Shown: piece after piece, positions 1 through 10,399 of the stretch | Layout of the letters: the number at the start of each line of letters is the position of its first letter | How positions within the stretch are numbered: the stretch's first letter is position 1 | Program-made: the position numbers and the translations under genes | The notes under the pieces: model-generated | What the model was told of the DNA's origin: nothing | The model's input: the letters and a program-made list of their open reading frames with translations, nothing else | Databases searched by the model: none | Origin: Chelydra serpentina | Lineage: Eukaryota; Chordata; Testudines; Chelydridae | NCBI GenBank assembly: GCA_037349315.1 | Contig: JBAIAC010000626.1 | Location: 26,049 to 90,048, forward strand | Reading direction: 5' to 3' | DNA length: 64,000 bases

Positions 1-641
1 GTGAGGATGAGGGTGGGGTTGGTGTGGGGGTGGGCATGTGATGAGGGTGATGGTGAGGCTGAGGATTAGGGTGGGGTTGGGGTAAGGGTGAGGGTGAGGG
101 TGGGGGTGGTGGTGGGGATGGTGGTTAAGGTGAGGGTGGGGGTTGGGGAGAGGGTGAGCGTGAGGTTTAGGGTTAAGGTTAGGGTGGAGTGGTGGTGGGG
201 GTGAGGATGAGGGTGGGGGTGGGGGTGGGGGAGAGGGTAAGGGTGGGGTGGTGGTTAGGTTTACGGTGAGAGTGACGGTAAATGTGGGGGTCGGGTGGGG
301 CTTAGGGTCAGGGTGAAAGTGAGGGTGAGGGTGCGGGTAGGGGTGAGGGTGGGGCTGGGGGTTAGGGTGAGGGTGAGGGTGGAGGTGGGGTGATGGTGAG
401 GGTGGAGATGAGGTTGGGGGGTGAGGGTGAGTTTGGGGTGGGAGTTAGGGTGAGGGTGAGGGTGGGGGTAGGGTGGGGGTTGTGGTGAGGGTGAGGGTGA
501 TGGTGAGGGTGAGGGTTAGGGTGAGGGTCTGGGTTAAGGTCGGGGTGGGGGTGGGTTGGGTGGTGAGCGGGAACGTGGGGGGGGTTGGGGTTAGGGTGGG
601 GGTGTGGGTGGGGTGGGGGTGAGGGTGGGGGTGAGGGTGGG
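1..641. repeat. G-rich degenerate hexamer satellite (GGGTGA/GGGTTA type)
   Basis: The + strand is built from GGGTGA, GGGTTA and GGGTGG words with almost no other sequence. It shares long word order with 58540-59150, including the run GGTTTACGGTGAGAGTGACG and the motif GGGGGTCGGGTGGGGC, so the two blocks are copies of one longer unit in the same orientation. It ends at the LTR of the retroelement starting at 642. No gene is visible. Confidence 0.9.
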
Positions 642-1710
642 GGTGACGGTGTTCCCCATAAAACTTTATGGGGAGATGCTTATAAATGTATATATGTAAC
701 TAGAATATGTTTTATGCTACATGTGCCATGTAACATATCTCTGTGAAAGTTATGACCTACTGAATTTATTCCTCCTGTTTGTATGCATGTATCATTGTTG
801 TAGTTGAAGTTATGAATATCGGTTGTATTTCTTGAGAAAGGAATGTGCAGGTTAAGTGCCCAATCAAGAAGCACTTAACAGACAATAGAACTTGCAGTCA
901 CCAATCCACATTTGAACTTTGCCAGGAATGTGGCTGGTCTGGAACTGAGTTGTGCATGTGACTGGTCCAGGTGACCCTAACTCCATTTGGTAACTGGATG
1001 CTACACAGGGAGAGGGAGGGGTCTCCACCCAGAGGAGAAAATTCTATTTAAACCCCGAAGAAACCCCTCCATTTGGTCTTCAGCTGGCTAAAGGAAGAAG
1101 CCCTCCACCCCCCAAGGAGACTTGAAAGAGACTGAACAGAGGACAAAGACATTAGGGGGGTGAGTGATTGCTGGACCCAGTGAGGGGCTTATCTGTACAC
1201 AGGGTGATTAGACATAGAACTGCGTGTTCTCTTTTATTTTATTCGGTAATTCACCTTGTTCTGTCTGTCACTAATTAAACTCACTTAAATTCTATTTTCT
1301 GTACTTATTAAAATCATTTTTTACTTATTAAGTTTCCTTGAGTACGACTTAGTGCAAAGGGAGAGCAAACAGGTGTGCATACTTTCTATCTGTGAAATAG
1401 AAGGCGAACTGTTTATGAGTTTACCCTGTATAAGCTTTATACAGGGTAAAACGGATTTATTAAGGGTTTGAACCTCCTTGGAGTTGAGCAGCTGGGTGTC
1501 AAAGGCAAGAGCGCTTCCAGGGGCCTTACAGTGGTGAGTGGACTTGGTTCGGACCTGGGTCTGTGTTTGCAGCAGATCAGTGGAATCTGGCTCAAAACAG
1601 ACAGGATTCGGGAGTCCCAAGCTGGAAAAGGCTTGGAAGCAGGGGCAGAAGTAGCCTTGGCACACCAGGTGGCAGCACCAAGCAGGTCTCTGTGGCCCCA
1701 ACCCGTCACA
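642..1710 (+). repeat. 5' LTR of the young retroelement
   Basis: It matches 4641-5709 base for base apart from five internal differences and the first base. It ends in CCCGTCACA. A TATA-like TATTTAA lies at 1045-1051. Poly(A)-signal-like ATTAAA occurs at 1274-1279 (broken by A to G in the 3' copy) and at 1308-1313. Its second half, from about 1150 onward, is homologous to the second LTR family at 8060-9299 and 51659-52899, so the two families are related. Assignment of promoter and poly(A) function is inference. Confidence 0.92.
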
Positions 1711-1711
1711 G

Positions 1712-1729
1712 TGGTGTAGTCGAGCAGGA
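1712..1729 (+). other. Candidate primer-binding site
   Basis: Sequence beginning TGG lies one base after the 5' LTR, where an LTR retroelement places the site that pairs with a tRNA 3' CCA end. I could not match it to a particular tRNA, so the call rests on position and the TGG start only. Confidence 0.3.
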
Positions 1730-2003
1730 TCTGTGCACAGCTGATTGCTTTGACGTACTGGTAGTGATTTTAAGTGAGTTTTAAGTGTGGTGGCTGGAAA
1801 ACAGACAAAGTGGTTACTGGTTTGTTATTTTCTGTTTGCTTATTTTCGGGTAAGGGAAGTAGGGACAGAAAAGGAAATCAAATAAGTAAGAGTGAAGATC
1901 GGGGAAGCTGGGAAAGTCTCTTAACTGAAGAGCTCCTGATCTGAGTGCAGTCCAGTTTCGGTGAACTGCAGAGGGGCGTGGCCCAGCACCAGACAGCAAT
2001 AAG

Positions 2004-3533
2004 ATGTCTGTAAGCGAGGCCACGGTAAAACTGGATCTTGCCAGACTCGAAATAACAGAGAAAGAAAACGAACATCGGAGACGAATCGAATTACGTACGC
2101 TGGAAATTAGTGCAGAGACAGAAGCCCACAAGAGAGCGATGGAAGCAGAGGAGCTGGCCCACAAGAGAGCTATGGAAGCAGAAAGAATCAGGGAGGAGGC
2201 GGCCCACAAGAGAGCTATGGAGGCCCAGAAGCATGAACTGGCTGTTGCAGAGTTGAAGAGTCGCAACCCTTCAGCGTCCGGCTCTGCTTCCCCAAAAATC
2301 CCCAAATGGGAGCGTCTATGCCCCCAGTATGATGAATCCAAGGATATAGCCGAATATTTTATCACCTTCGAGAGACTGTGCTCCCTCCATGCGATCCCTG
2401 AAGATCAAAAAATGACCACCTTGATAGCCAAATTGACTGGCAGAGCTCTGGACATATTCAATAAGATGCCCATTGGGGATGCCTCCAATTATGGTAAATT
2501 TAAGGAACTGGTTTTGAAACAGTTTCAGGTTACACCTGAAACCTACAGGGTTAAATTCAGGAGTCTTAAGAGGGGAGATGGGTTAAGTTACGTGGCTTAT
2601 GCAAATGAAATGACAGTTCTGGTTGATAAGTGGGTGAGGGGAAAAGGCATCACAAGCTTTGAAGGAATGTGTGATTTGGTTGCTCAGGAACAATTCCTGA
2701 ATATGTGCAGTGATGATATAAAACAGTACTTGTGGGACAAACAGGTAAAGGCCGTGGGTGAATTAGCTGGGTTTGCAGACTCTTATGAGCAGGCGCAAGC
2801 TGCAATTAAGCATAAACCACTGGCAGAGGGGTACAGGGTCGAAGGAAAACAGAGTCACCGTGTTACCCCTGGGAAAAAGGAGGCTGGGCGCTCACCTCCC
2901 CATTCCCCTAGTACTCGTCCCAAATTCCCTGTACAATCAGAGGAGCCCAGGAGGTGCTATCAATGTAAGTCCACCGAGCACCTGAGAGACAAGTGTGCCC
3001 TGCTGAGTGAAAACAGGCATCAAGTGGCCCATGAAGCTGCTGCCTCTTTCCACACAGGGTTTGTAAAGTTGACTTCTACGCCACCAAGCAGTGAGCATGT
3101 GCATGCTGTTAGACTGAACGGGAAGTTAATCACTGGGTTGAGAGATACAGGTGCTGAAATTTCTATAGTCAGGAGGGACCTGATCCAAGAGAAGGATTGG
3201 TTGCCGGGTAAAGTGGCAGAATTGGAGCTGGTGGGTGGCTACAAAGTCATTGCACCTCTGGCAAAAGTACACATGCAAACGGAAAACTTGCAGGCTATGC
3301 TAACTGTGGTAACAGTGTCACACAATTTTGCACCGTTTCTACTGGGGAATGATTTCTTTGCTGTGGCAGAATCTGTCCCGGGCTGGGTGGCAGCAAGCAG
3401 GAACCTGGTGCTGAAAGCCCCAGGGGGGGGGGGGCGAAGTCACAGGGACGGCAGCTATGGCGGCAGGGGTGGCTGTGGCCAGTTCCTGTCCTGTAATCAT
3501 CTCCCCGGGGGAGGGGAATGTTCTAACTCATAG
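2004..3533 (+). CDS. Gag with SCAN-like capsid, zinc knuckle and aspartic protease motif
   Basis: A 509-residue frame starts at an ATG with A at -3. Residues 1-86 are charged and probably coiled-coil, with three copies of HKRAMEA. Residues 100-270 resemble Ty3/Gypsy capsid; the segment around 165-265, with LVAQEQFLNMCSDDIKQYL, looks like the SCAN domain, which is known to derive from Gmr1-like Gypsy Gag. A CX2CX4HX4C zinc knuckle sits at C318, C321, H326 and C331 and should bind RNA. The protease active site is DTGA at 381-384 (3144 onward), with LLGNDF at 446-451 as the likely second protease motif. The frame leaves homology at a run of 12 G at about 3421-3432; the continuation seen in the relative downstream lies in another frame (3457 onward), so the true Gag-protease end is probably frameshifted. 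Enzyme regions further on are missing. Confidence 0.85.
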   Translation: MSVSEATVKLDLARLEITEKENEHRRRIELRTLEISAETEAHKRAMEAEELAHKRAMEAERIREEAAHKRAMEAQKHELAVAELKSRNPSASGSASPKIPKWERLCPQYDESKDIAEYFITFERLCSLHAIPEDQKMTTLIAKLTGRALDIFNKMPIGDASNYGKFKELVLKQFQVTPETYRVKFRSLKRGDGLSYVAYANEMTVLVDKWVRGKGITSFEGMCDLVAQEQFLNMCSDDIKQYLWDKQVKAVGELAGFADSYEQAQAAIKHKPLAEGYRVEGKQSHRVTPGKKEAGRSPPHSPSTRPKFPVQSEEPRRCYQCKSTEHLRDKCALLSENRHQVAHEAAASFHTGFVKLTSTPPSSEHVHAVRLNGKLITGLRDTGAEISIVRRDLIQEKDWLPGKVAELELVGGYKVIAPLAKVHMQTENLQAMLTVVTVSHNFAPFLLGNDFFAVAESVPGWVAASRNLVLKAPGGGGRSHRDGSYGGRGGCGQFLSCNHLPGGGECSNS

Positions 3534-4630
3534 CAAGGGGGGAATTTTGCGGGCCACTAAAGGGTCTATCTTAGCTTGCAGCTGTGAGCCCACAGCTGGA
3601 CCAGGGTCACCTTCTCTTCAGGGGGACATGGAAGTGTCTGGCCCAGACAAAGGCCCAGGGAGGGAAGGTGAAGGGGGGGGGAGAGCCCGCCCACCTTTTG
3701 TCAGGAGGATCTTGCCCAGGAGGAGGGTGAAAAGTCTGCATTTCAGATGCCAGACCCCTCTCCTGTGGATCAGGTTAGAAGGGAAAGCTGGGGGTCAGAC
3801 CTCCTGGAGGGGGTAGTCCGTCCAGCTGACCTGTTGGGAACAGATACTGGGGTGTCCAAGAAAGAGGTTGTTCTTGCTACAGGGGTAGGAGGTAAATCTC
3901 TCTCTTCAAAGCAGAAGGGAGCAAGTCTCTGCATGGGTGAAGCCACACAAGGGGATGGGAACCAGCCCAGAGAAATTCCAGAGGGAGGGGCCGAGGGCAG
4001 GCCGGGTTGCAGTACACCCTTTCCTTGCCAGAGCCTCAAGCGCATGCCTGATTTAGGAGCCTGCTCCAAAGAGGCAGAAGAATCTGAATCAGAGTGCCTA
4101 CCAGGATACACAGGCGGGAGGGTAATCCTGTGTCTTTCCCTACTTCATCTGTGGGTTATAACAAAGGAGTTAACACTGAGGGTCAACCCTTTCAAGATGG
4201 GGAACATACCTGATTGGTGGGAAAAACTGTTGTACATGCTTGGGATGGTGACCTCACGGTCGTACAAGCATGTTACCTGTCAGCCTATATCGGGTAACCG
4301 GCTGGAAGCTTGGCACAACAGCAAAAGCATAACAGGCCCAGGCTGCTGTGTGAAAGGGGAAACTGAGGCACGTCGCCTCATGGCACTGAGAGCTAAATGC
4401 CGAGGTTCATACGCCTTAACAGGTATTGCTATCTGTATCCTGTTAGCAATACTACACCCCAACCCATTTACAGGCGCCCGGGGACCAGGAACCTCGCATT
4501 TTGCTAAAACCATTACGAATGACACCATGTGGTGTGCCCGTACTGAAAAGCGGTGTGACCAAAGACAAACAGGGGCTTTATGTGTACTGCCTCCGCCATG
4601 GACAGTGTCCAAGTCTCTGGCAGTAAGTTC
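3534..4630 (+). other. Internal remnant of the young element after protease
   Basis: Up to about 3827 the sequence matches the post-protease Pro/Gly/Glu-rich linker of the older element (up to about 7086). After that the two diverge: the older copy continues into integrase, while this copy carries about 0.8 kb that I do not recognise. An open frame from 3747 runs through it into the 3' LTR and includes one hydrophobic stretch (ALTGIAICILLAIL, bases about 4417-4458). It could be 3' untranslated sequence or the remnant of an additional gene. I assign no function. Confidence 0.5.
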
Positions 4631-4640
4631 AGGAGGAGGG
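4631..4640 (+). other. Polypurine tract
   Basis: AGGAGGAGGG lies directly before the 3' LTR. That is the expected position and composition of the primer for plus-strand DNA synthesis in LTR retroelements. Confidence 0.75.
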
Positions 4641-5709
4641 TGTGACGGTGTTCCCCATAAAACTTTATGGGGAGATGCTTATAAATGTATATATGTAACT
4701 AGAATATGTTTTATGCTACATGTGCCATGTAACATATCTCTGTGAAAGTTATGACCTACTGAATTTATTCCTCCTGTTTGTATGCATGTATCATTGTTGT
4801 AGTTGAAGTTATGAATATCGGTTGTATTTCTTGAGAAAGGAATGTGCAGGTTAAGTGCCCAATCAAGAAACACTTAACAGACAATAGAACTTGCAGTCAC
4901 CAATCCACATTTGAACTTTGCCAGGAATGTGGCTGGTCTGGAACTGAGTTGTGCATGTGACTGGTCCAGGTGACCTTAACTCCATTTGGTAACTGGATGC
5001 TACACAGGGAGAGGGAGGGGTCTCCACCCAGAGGAGAAAATTCTATTTAAACCCCGAAGAAACCCCTCCATTTGGTCTTCAGCTGGCTAAAGGAAGAAGC
5101 CCTCCACCCCCCAAGGAGACTTGAAAGAGACTGAACAGAGGACAAAGACATTAGGGGGGTGAGTGATTGCTGGACCCAGTGAGGGGCTTATCTGTACACA
5201 GGGTGATTAGACATAGCACTGCGTGTTCTCTTTTATTTTATTCGGTAATTCACCTTGTTCTGTCTGTCACTAATTGAACTCACTTAAATTCTATTTTCTG
5301 TACTTATTAAAATCATTTTTTACTTATTAAGTTTCCTTGAGTACGACTTAGTGCAAAGGGAGAGCAAACAGGTGTGCATACTTTCTATCTGTGAAATAGA
5401 AGGCGAACTGTTTATGAGTTTACCCTGTATAAGCTTTATACAGGGTAAAACGGATTTATTAAGGGTTTGAACCTCCTTGGAGTTGAGCAGCTGGGTGTCA
5501 AAGGCAAGAGCACTTCCAGGGGCCTTACAGTGGTGAGTGGACTTGGTTCGGACCTGGGTCTGTGTTTGCAGCAGATCAGTGGAATCTGGCTCAAAACAGA
5601 CAGGATTCGGGAGTCCCAAGCTGGAAAAGGCTTGGAAGCAGGGGCAGAAGTAGCCTTGGCACACCAGGTGGCAGCACCAAGCAGGTCTCTGTGGCCCCAA
5701 CCCGTCACA
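4641..5709 (+). repeat. 3' LTR of the young retroelement
   Basis: It starts TGTGACGG and ends CCGTCACA. It is identical to 642-1710 except at the five internal positions listed for the element and at its first base. The TATA-like sequence is at 5044-5050. It is followed by GTGGG, the possible target duplication, and then by satellite of only a few bases before the older gag begins. Confidence 0.92.
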
Positions 5710-5721
5710 GTGGGGGTGGGG

Positions 5722-7100
5722 TTGCAGAGTTGAAGAGTCGAAACCCTTCAGCGGCAGGCTCCACTTCCCCAAAAATCCCCAAACGGGAGCGTCTATACCC
5801 CCAGTATGATAAATCCAAGGATATAGCCGAATATTTTATCACCTCCGAGAGACTGTGCTCCCTCCATGCGATCCCTGAAGATCAAAAAATGACCACCTTG
5901 ATAGCCAAATTGACTGGAATGTGTGATTTGGTTGCTCAGGAACAATTCCTGAATATGTGCAGTGATGATGTAAAACAGTACTTGTGGGACAAAAAGGTAA
6001 AAGCCGTGGGTGAATTAGCTGGGTGTGCAGACTCCTATGAGCAGGTGCAAGCTGCAGTTAAGCATAAGCCACTGGCAGAGGGGTACAGGGTTGGGGGAAA
6101 ACAGAGTCACCGTGTTTCCCCTGGGAAAAAGGAGGCTAGGCGCTCACCTCCCCATTCCCCTAGTACTCGTCCCAAATTCCCTGTACAATCAGAGGAGCCC
6201 AGGAGGTGCTATCAGTGTAAGTCCACCGAGCACCTGAGAGATAAGTGTCCCCTGCTGAGTGAAAACAGGCATCAAGTGGCCCATGAAGCTGCTGCCTCTT
6301 TCCACACAGGGTTTGTGAAGTTGACTTCTACCCCACCAAGCAGTGAGCATGAGCATGCTGTTAAACTGAATGGGAAGTTAATCACTGGGTTGAGAGATAC
6401 AGGTGCTGAAATTTCTATAGTTAGGAGGGACCTGATCCAAGAGAAGGATCGGTTGCCAGGTAAAGTGGCGAAATTGGAACTGGTGGGTGGCTACAAAGTC
6501 ATTGCACCTTTGGCTAAAGTACACATGCAAACGGAAAATTTGCAGGCTGAGCTAACGGTGGCAACAGTATCACACAATTTTGCACCGTTTCTACTGGGAA
6601 ATGATTTCTTTACTGTGGCAGAGTCTGTCCCAGGGTCGGGTGGCAGCAAGCAGGAGCCTTGTGCTGAAAACCCCAGGGTGGGGGGTGAAGGCACAGGGAC
6701 TGCAGCTGTGGTGGCAGGGATGGCTGTGACCAGTTCCTGTCCTGTAATCATCTCCCCGGGGGAGGGGAATGTTCTACCTCATAGCAAGGGGGGAATTTTG
6801 CAGGCCACTGAAGGGACTGTCTTAGCCTTCAGCTGTGAGCCCACAGCTGGACCAGGGTCACCTTCTCTTCAGGGGGACACGGGAGTGTCTGGTCCAGAGG
6901 GAAGCCCAGGGAGGGAAGGTGAGGGGGGGGGGGCAGAGAGCCCGCCCACCTTTTGTCAGGAGCATCTTGCCCAGGAAGAGGGTGAAAAGTCTGCATGTAA
7001 GATGCCAGACCCCTATCCTGTGGATCAGGTTACAAGGGAAAGCTGGGGGTCAGACCTCCTGGAAGGGGGAATCTGTCCAGCTGACTGTGGGGAATCAGGA
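5722..7100 (+). pseudogene. Truncated Gag-protease of the older element
   Basis: Homology to the Gag at 2004-3533 starts at its residue 82 (VAELKSRN). A 225-bp in-frame deletion removes the equivalent of residues 147-221, that is the capsid middle and the first half of the SCAN-like region. The zinc knuckle (CX2CX4HX4C, 6208-6249) and the protease motif DTGA (6396 onward) are intact. The frame stays open through a Pro/Gly/Glu-rich linker to about 7100. Upstream it happens to be open into the neighbouring LTR (from 5562), which I treat as chance. The lost start and the capsid deletion make it a pseudogene even though most of the frame is open. Confidence 0.8.
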
Positions 7101-7194
7101 GGCAGCCGGTGGGGCCCAGGAAGTATCATCACTGGCTATTGTCCCTGGCCCGGGGTAAGGAAGATGATCCCTGGAGGTCCCTGCCCATCAGAGA

Positions 7195-7504
7195 GGAACT
7201 TTTCCAGAAGGTGGCTATGGATAAAGTGGGGGTCCCCAGCAAGGTCCTTACAGACCAGGGATCCAAGGTCATGTCAGCCCTGCTCCGGGGCGTGTGGGAG
7301 AAAGGTGGGGTCTGGCCCACCTGGGCCTCTGCATATCACCCTCAGTCCAACGGGCTGGTGGAGAGAGTTCAGGGGACCGTGAGGCTGATGCTGAGGGCTT
7401 GTATAAATCAGCATCCACAGGACTGGGACAAGTACCTGCCCCACCGATGGCACAGGGAAGTGCCCCAGGAATCACCAGGGGGCTTCCCTTTCCAGCTGTG
7501 GTAA
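7195..7504 (+). pseudogene. Integrase core fragment
   Basis: The frame reads VLTDQGSKVMS, then AYHPQSNGLVERV, typical of the second half of a Ty3/Gypsy integrase catalytic core. The Asp of TDQG (7253-7255) and the Glu of LVER (7361-7363) are separated by 35 residues, which matches the D,D35E rule. The first catalytic Asp and the N-terminal zinc-binding region are missing; the frame upstream joins protease-linker sequence. A stop at 7502 follows PFQLW, where related integrases usually continue. The inverted-repeat breakpoint at 7398 falls inside this fragment. Confidence 0.8.
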
Positions 7505-7519
7505 GGGAGGAGAGTAAGG

Positions 7520-8059
7520 GGACCCCTAGAACCGGTAAGGGATGATTGGGATGAGAAGGGGAAAGACCCCCTGGTGGATCTCTCCCCTGAGATGGGAGCC
7601 CATCCTCCCCTCAGGTGTCCCCCAGTCAGAGTAACTGGGAAAACAGCCCGGCACCTGAAGAGAGAGGCCAAGGACATGCTGGCTTTAGAGGTGATCCAGT
7701 CATTCAGCAGCCCAGGGCTGGCCAAGGTGGAGGCGATCAGAGTTTGGCCTGTTCCCCAGACCAAGAAACAGGTCCAGGCCTTTAGCGGGATGGCGGGGTA
7801 CTACCTGAGGTTTGTACCCCCCTTTAGCTCACTAGCTGCTCCCATCACTAAGCTATGTAAGAAGGGGAAGCCAGACGAGGCGGTCTGGACCGAGCAGTGC
7901 CAGAGGACTCTCTGTGCGCTGAAGGAGGCTCTAATCCAGGGGCCGATAAATCGAGTAAACCCAGACAGGGCCAAGCCCTGTACAGTGTTCACCGAAGCCT
8001 CAGACACCTGGCTGGGCGCGGTGCTAATGCAGGCCTATGCGAAGGGGGGGAGACCCCCC
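7520..8059 (+). pseudogene. Reverse transcriptase/RNase H remnant
   Basis: The frame at 7574 has the reverse transcriptase entry segment (GKTARHLKREAKDMLALEVIQ, then SSPG) followed at about 7717 by the C-terminal connection segment (KVEAIRVWPVPQTKKQVQAF, GYYLRF). The whole palm with the YxDD site is deleted between them. RNase H begins as CTVFTEASDTWLGAVLMQ; the first catalytic position (7994-7996) is Glu where the family normally has Asp. The frame ends by running into the inverted LTR at 8060. A mirrored copy lies at 52900-53566. Confidence 0.8.
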
Positions 8060-9299
8060 TGTGACGGGTTGGGGTCACAGAGACCTGCATGGTAAACTCA
8101 TAAATATTTTGCCTTCTATTTCTAAGATAGAAAGATATGCACAACTGTTTGCCTTCCCCAGGTACCAGCTCGTACTCCAGGAAACTTAATAAGTAAAAAG
8201 TGATTTTAATAAGTACAGAAAATAGGATTTAAGTGATTTCAAGTAGTGACAGACAGAACAAAGTGGATTACTAAATAAAATACAATAGAAAACGCAGTTC
8301 TGTGTCTAATCAAACGTCACACAGATATAAAAACCTCACTAGGTCCAGTAAACAGGCTATCTTCCACTTAGCCTGGGTCCAGCAATCACTCACCCCCCGT
8401 AATGTCTTCCCCTTGGGAAGCCCACTCCCGGCACAGGGATTCCTTCTCCCACAGGGATCTGTCTCTGTAGCCTTCCCCAAGGGGGTTTGCAGTGCTGTGG
8501 CCAGCAAGTTCCCTTAGATCCTCCAAGGCGGGATCCCTCTGCAGCTCACTGGCTGGGCCTGGGGTCACCGCCCCACTGAGCCCCGTCCCTGGTGGATCCC
8601 TCTCTGCCGTGGAATCACTTCCCGCCAGCACTTCTGGACCCAGCAAGCCTGGTTGGCAAGCGTCCTGCCCTGCCTGTGTGTTCCTCCACTCAGCTGGGCT
8701 CTCTGCTCCCCCCGTGCTCAGCGCTGCCCTGGCTGTCCCTGTGGGGCCAGGCAGTGAGCTCGCTGCTTTGGTAACAGCATCAGAGCCAGCCTCTCCGGTG
8801 TGCAGGGGGGTGGGGAGCATCTCTCTGTCCCACCCGGCCCTAAGGGGTCTGGTTACAGGCAGGCAGATATCCCGTGCCTGGCAGCTCCTCCCCGCTGCCT
8901 GCCAGGTCATTTGCATTTTCACTGACCATTTCCCTCTTAGCCAATTGGTTCCCTGAGTTCAAATTCAAATCCTCGGCCGTTACAGGGCCAGGGCCTGGAT
9001 CCTGTCCCAAAGATACACAGTCACCCCACAACAGCACCTCCCACCTGATATCCTGGAGCACCCCAACCACTCTTGGGGATGCCAGGCTACCGTTCCAGCT
9101 GCTCCCAGATCCTGCTGGGGCCATCAGTTGCTAGGATACAGAGTGTTGGCCCTTCTCTGTGTCCGGGCCCCTGCACTAGGGCTCTGTAACAATCATGCAT
9201 CCTTGTCCCACCACCTAGATACTCAAGCACTGCATAGGGAAACGGAGACACCCACACAGTACACAGGGAAAACATTAACAACAGTCCTAGTTCGTCAAA
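8060..9299 (-). repeat. LTR of a second, related subfamily (inverted, left copy)
   Basis: On the minus strand it starts near TGACGAACTAGG and ends in CCCGTCACA at 8060. Length is about 1240 bp. The second half shares long stretches with the 1069-bp LTRs, including the TAAGTTTCC segment and the final TCTCTGTG. No partner LTR or internal region in the same orientation is present, so it is a solo or rearranged LTR abutting RNase H on one side and satellite on the other. I find no target duplication. A near-identical mirrored copy is at 51659-52899. Confidence 0.85.
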
Positions 9300-10399
9300 C
9301 CCTCACCCTCTCCCTCACCCTCACTCTCACCACCACCCCCATCACCACCCTCATCCTCACCCCGACAGCTCAACCCTCACCCTCAACCTCACCCCCACCC
9401 CCACCCCTACCCCCACCCTCACCCTCAGACTCACCCTCACCCTAACCGCCACCCCCACACTCACCCTCACAATCACCACAACCCCCACCCCCACCCTCAC
9501 TCCCACCCCCACACTCACCCTCACTCCCACCCTCACCCTCATCCTTATCCCAACCCCAACCCCACCGCCAACCTCACCTCCATCCCCACCCTCACCCTGA
9601 CCCTCACCCCCACCCTCACTCCCACCCAACCCTCACCATAAGCCCAACCCCAACTCCCACCCTCCCTCTCACCACTCCTATCCCTACCCTCACCCTCACT
9701 CCCACCCCCACCCTCACTTTCACCCTCACCCTCATCCTTACCACAACCCACACCCCCACCACCACCATCACCCCCATCCCCACTCTCAGTCCCACCCCCA
9801 TCCTCACCCTAACCCCAACACCAACCCTCACCGTCACCCCTTCCCCAACCTCACCCTCACCCCTACCACCACCCCCGCCCTCACACTCTCCCTCACCCTC
9901 ATCCCCACCCTCAACCTCACCCTCACCCTCACCCACACCTTCACCCTCACACTAACCCCAACCCCCACACCCCACCCTTACCCTCACCCCCACCCCCACC
10001 CTCACCCTCAGCCTCACCCCCACTCTCACCCTAACCTTAACACTAAACCTCACCCTCACCCTAACCTTCGCCCTGACCCCAACCCCCCACGCTGACCTTC
10101 ACCGTCACCCTCACCCTCACCCTAACCCAAACCCTAAACACTCACCCTCACCCCACCCTCACCCTCTCCCTCACCCAAACCCCCACACTCACCCTCATCT
10201 CCACCCCCACCCACAACCTCACTCTGACCCCAACCCCACCCTCACCTCACCCTCATCTTTACCCCAACCCCCACCCCCACCGCCACCCTCACCACAACCC
10301 CCACTCTTACCCCCACCCCCATCCTCACCCTAAACCCAACCCCCACCCCCACCCTCCCACTCACCACCCACCCCATGCCCACCCTGACTGTAACACTTA

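Larger units (their letters stand above)
642..5709 (+). mobile_element. Young LTR retroelement, Ty3/Gypsy type with SCAN-like Gag, pol-deleted
   Basis: Two nearly identical 1069-bp LTRs in direct orientation bracket 2.93 kb of internal sequence. The LTRs end with inverted TGTGACGG/CCGTCACA; the first base of the 5' copy is changed. A candidate 5-bp target duplication, GTGGG, lies at 637-641 and 5710-5714, although the flank is low-complexity GT-rich satellite. I count five internal LTR differences (871, 977, 1218, 1277, 1513), about 0.5 percent, so the insertion is recent. The interior carries Gag and a protease motif but no integrase, reverse transcriptase or RNase H, so it cannot move without enzymes from elsewhere. 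It inserted within about 12 bp of a satellite-to-gag junction belonging to the older element downstream. Confidence 0.9.
5722..8059 (+). mobile_element. Older truncated Gypsy-type element with integrase before reverse transcriptase
   Basis: This 5'-truncated relative of the 642-5709 element begins inside gag, at the equivalent of base 2246 there, directly after a short GGGTGG satellite tract. On one strand it carries Gag-protease, an integrase core piece, the start of reverse transcriptase joined to its C-terminal end, and RNase H. It stops at the inverted LTR at 8060. The order protease-integrase-reverse transcriptase-RNase H is that of Gmr1-like Gypsy elements and differs from most Ty3/Gypsy elements. 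The copy is broken by deletions and frameshifts, so a rearrangement is a possible alternative explanation for the order. Confidence 0.8.

Noticed and set aside
2004..3533. Host SCAN-domain zinc-finger gene
   Set aside because: The frame has a retroelement zinc knuckle and protease, lies between LTRs, and has no C2H2 finger exons.
4280..4612. 110-codon minus-strand frame inside the young retroelement
   Set aside because: Antisense to the element with no domain; the + strand interior explains the sequence better.
8386..8922. 178-codon minus-strand frame in the second LTR family
   Set aside because: It lies wholly inside an LTR and is broken in the mirrored copy by indels; no recognisable domain.
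8060..9299. Second LTR as partner of the older element at 5722-8059
   Set aside because: It is in the opposite orientation to the pol remnant and lacks a direct-orientation partner, so it cannot be its 3' LTR without rearrangement.
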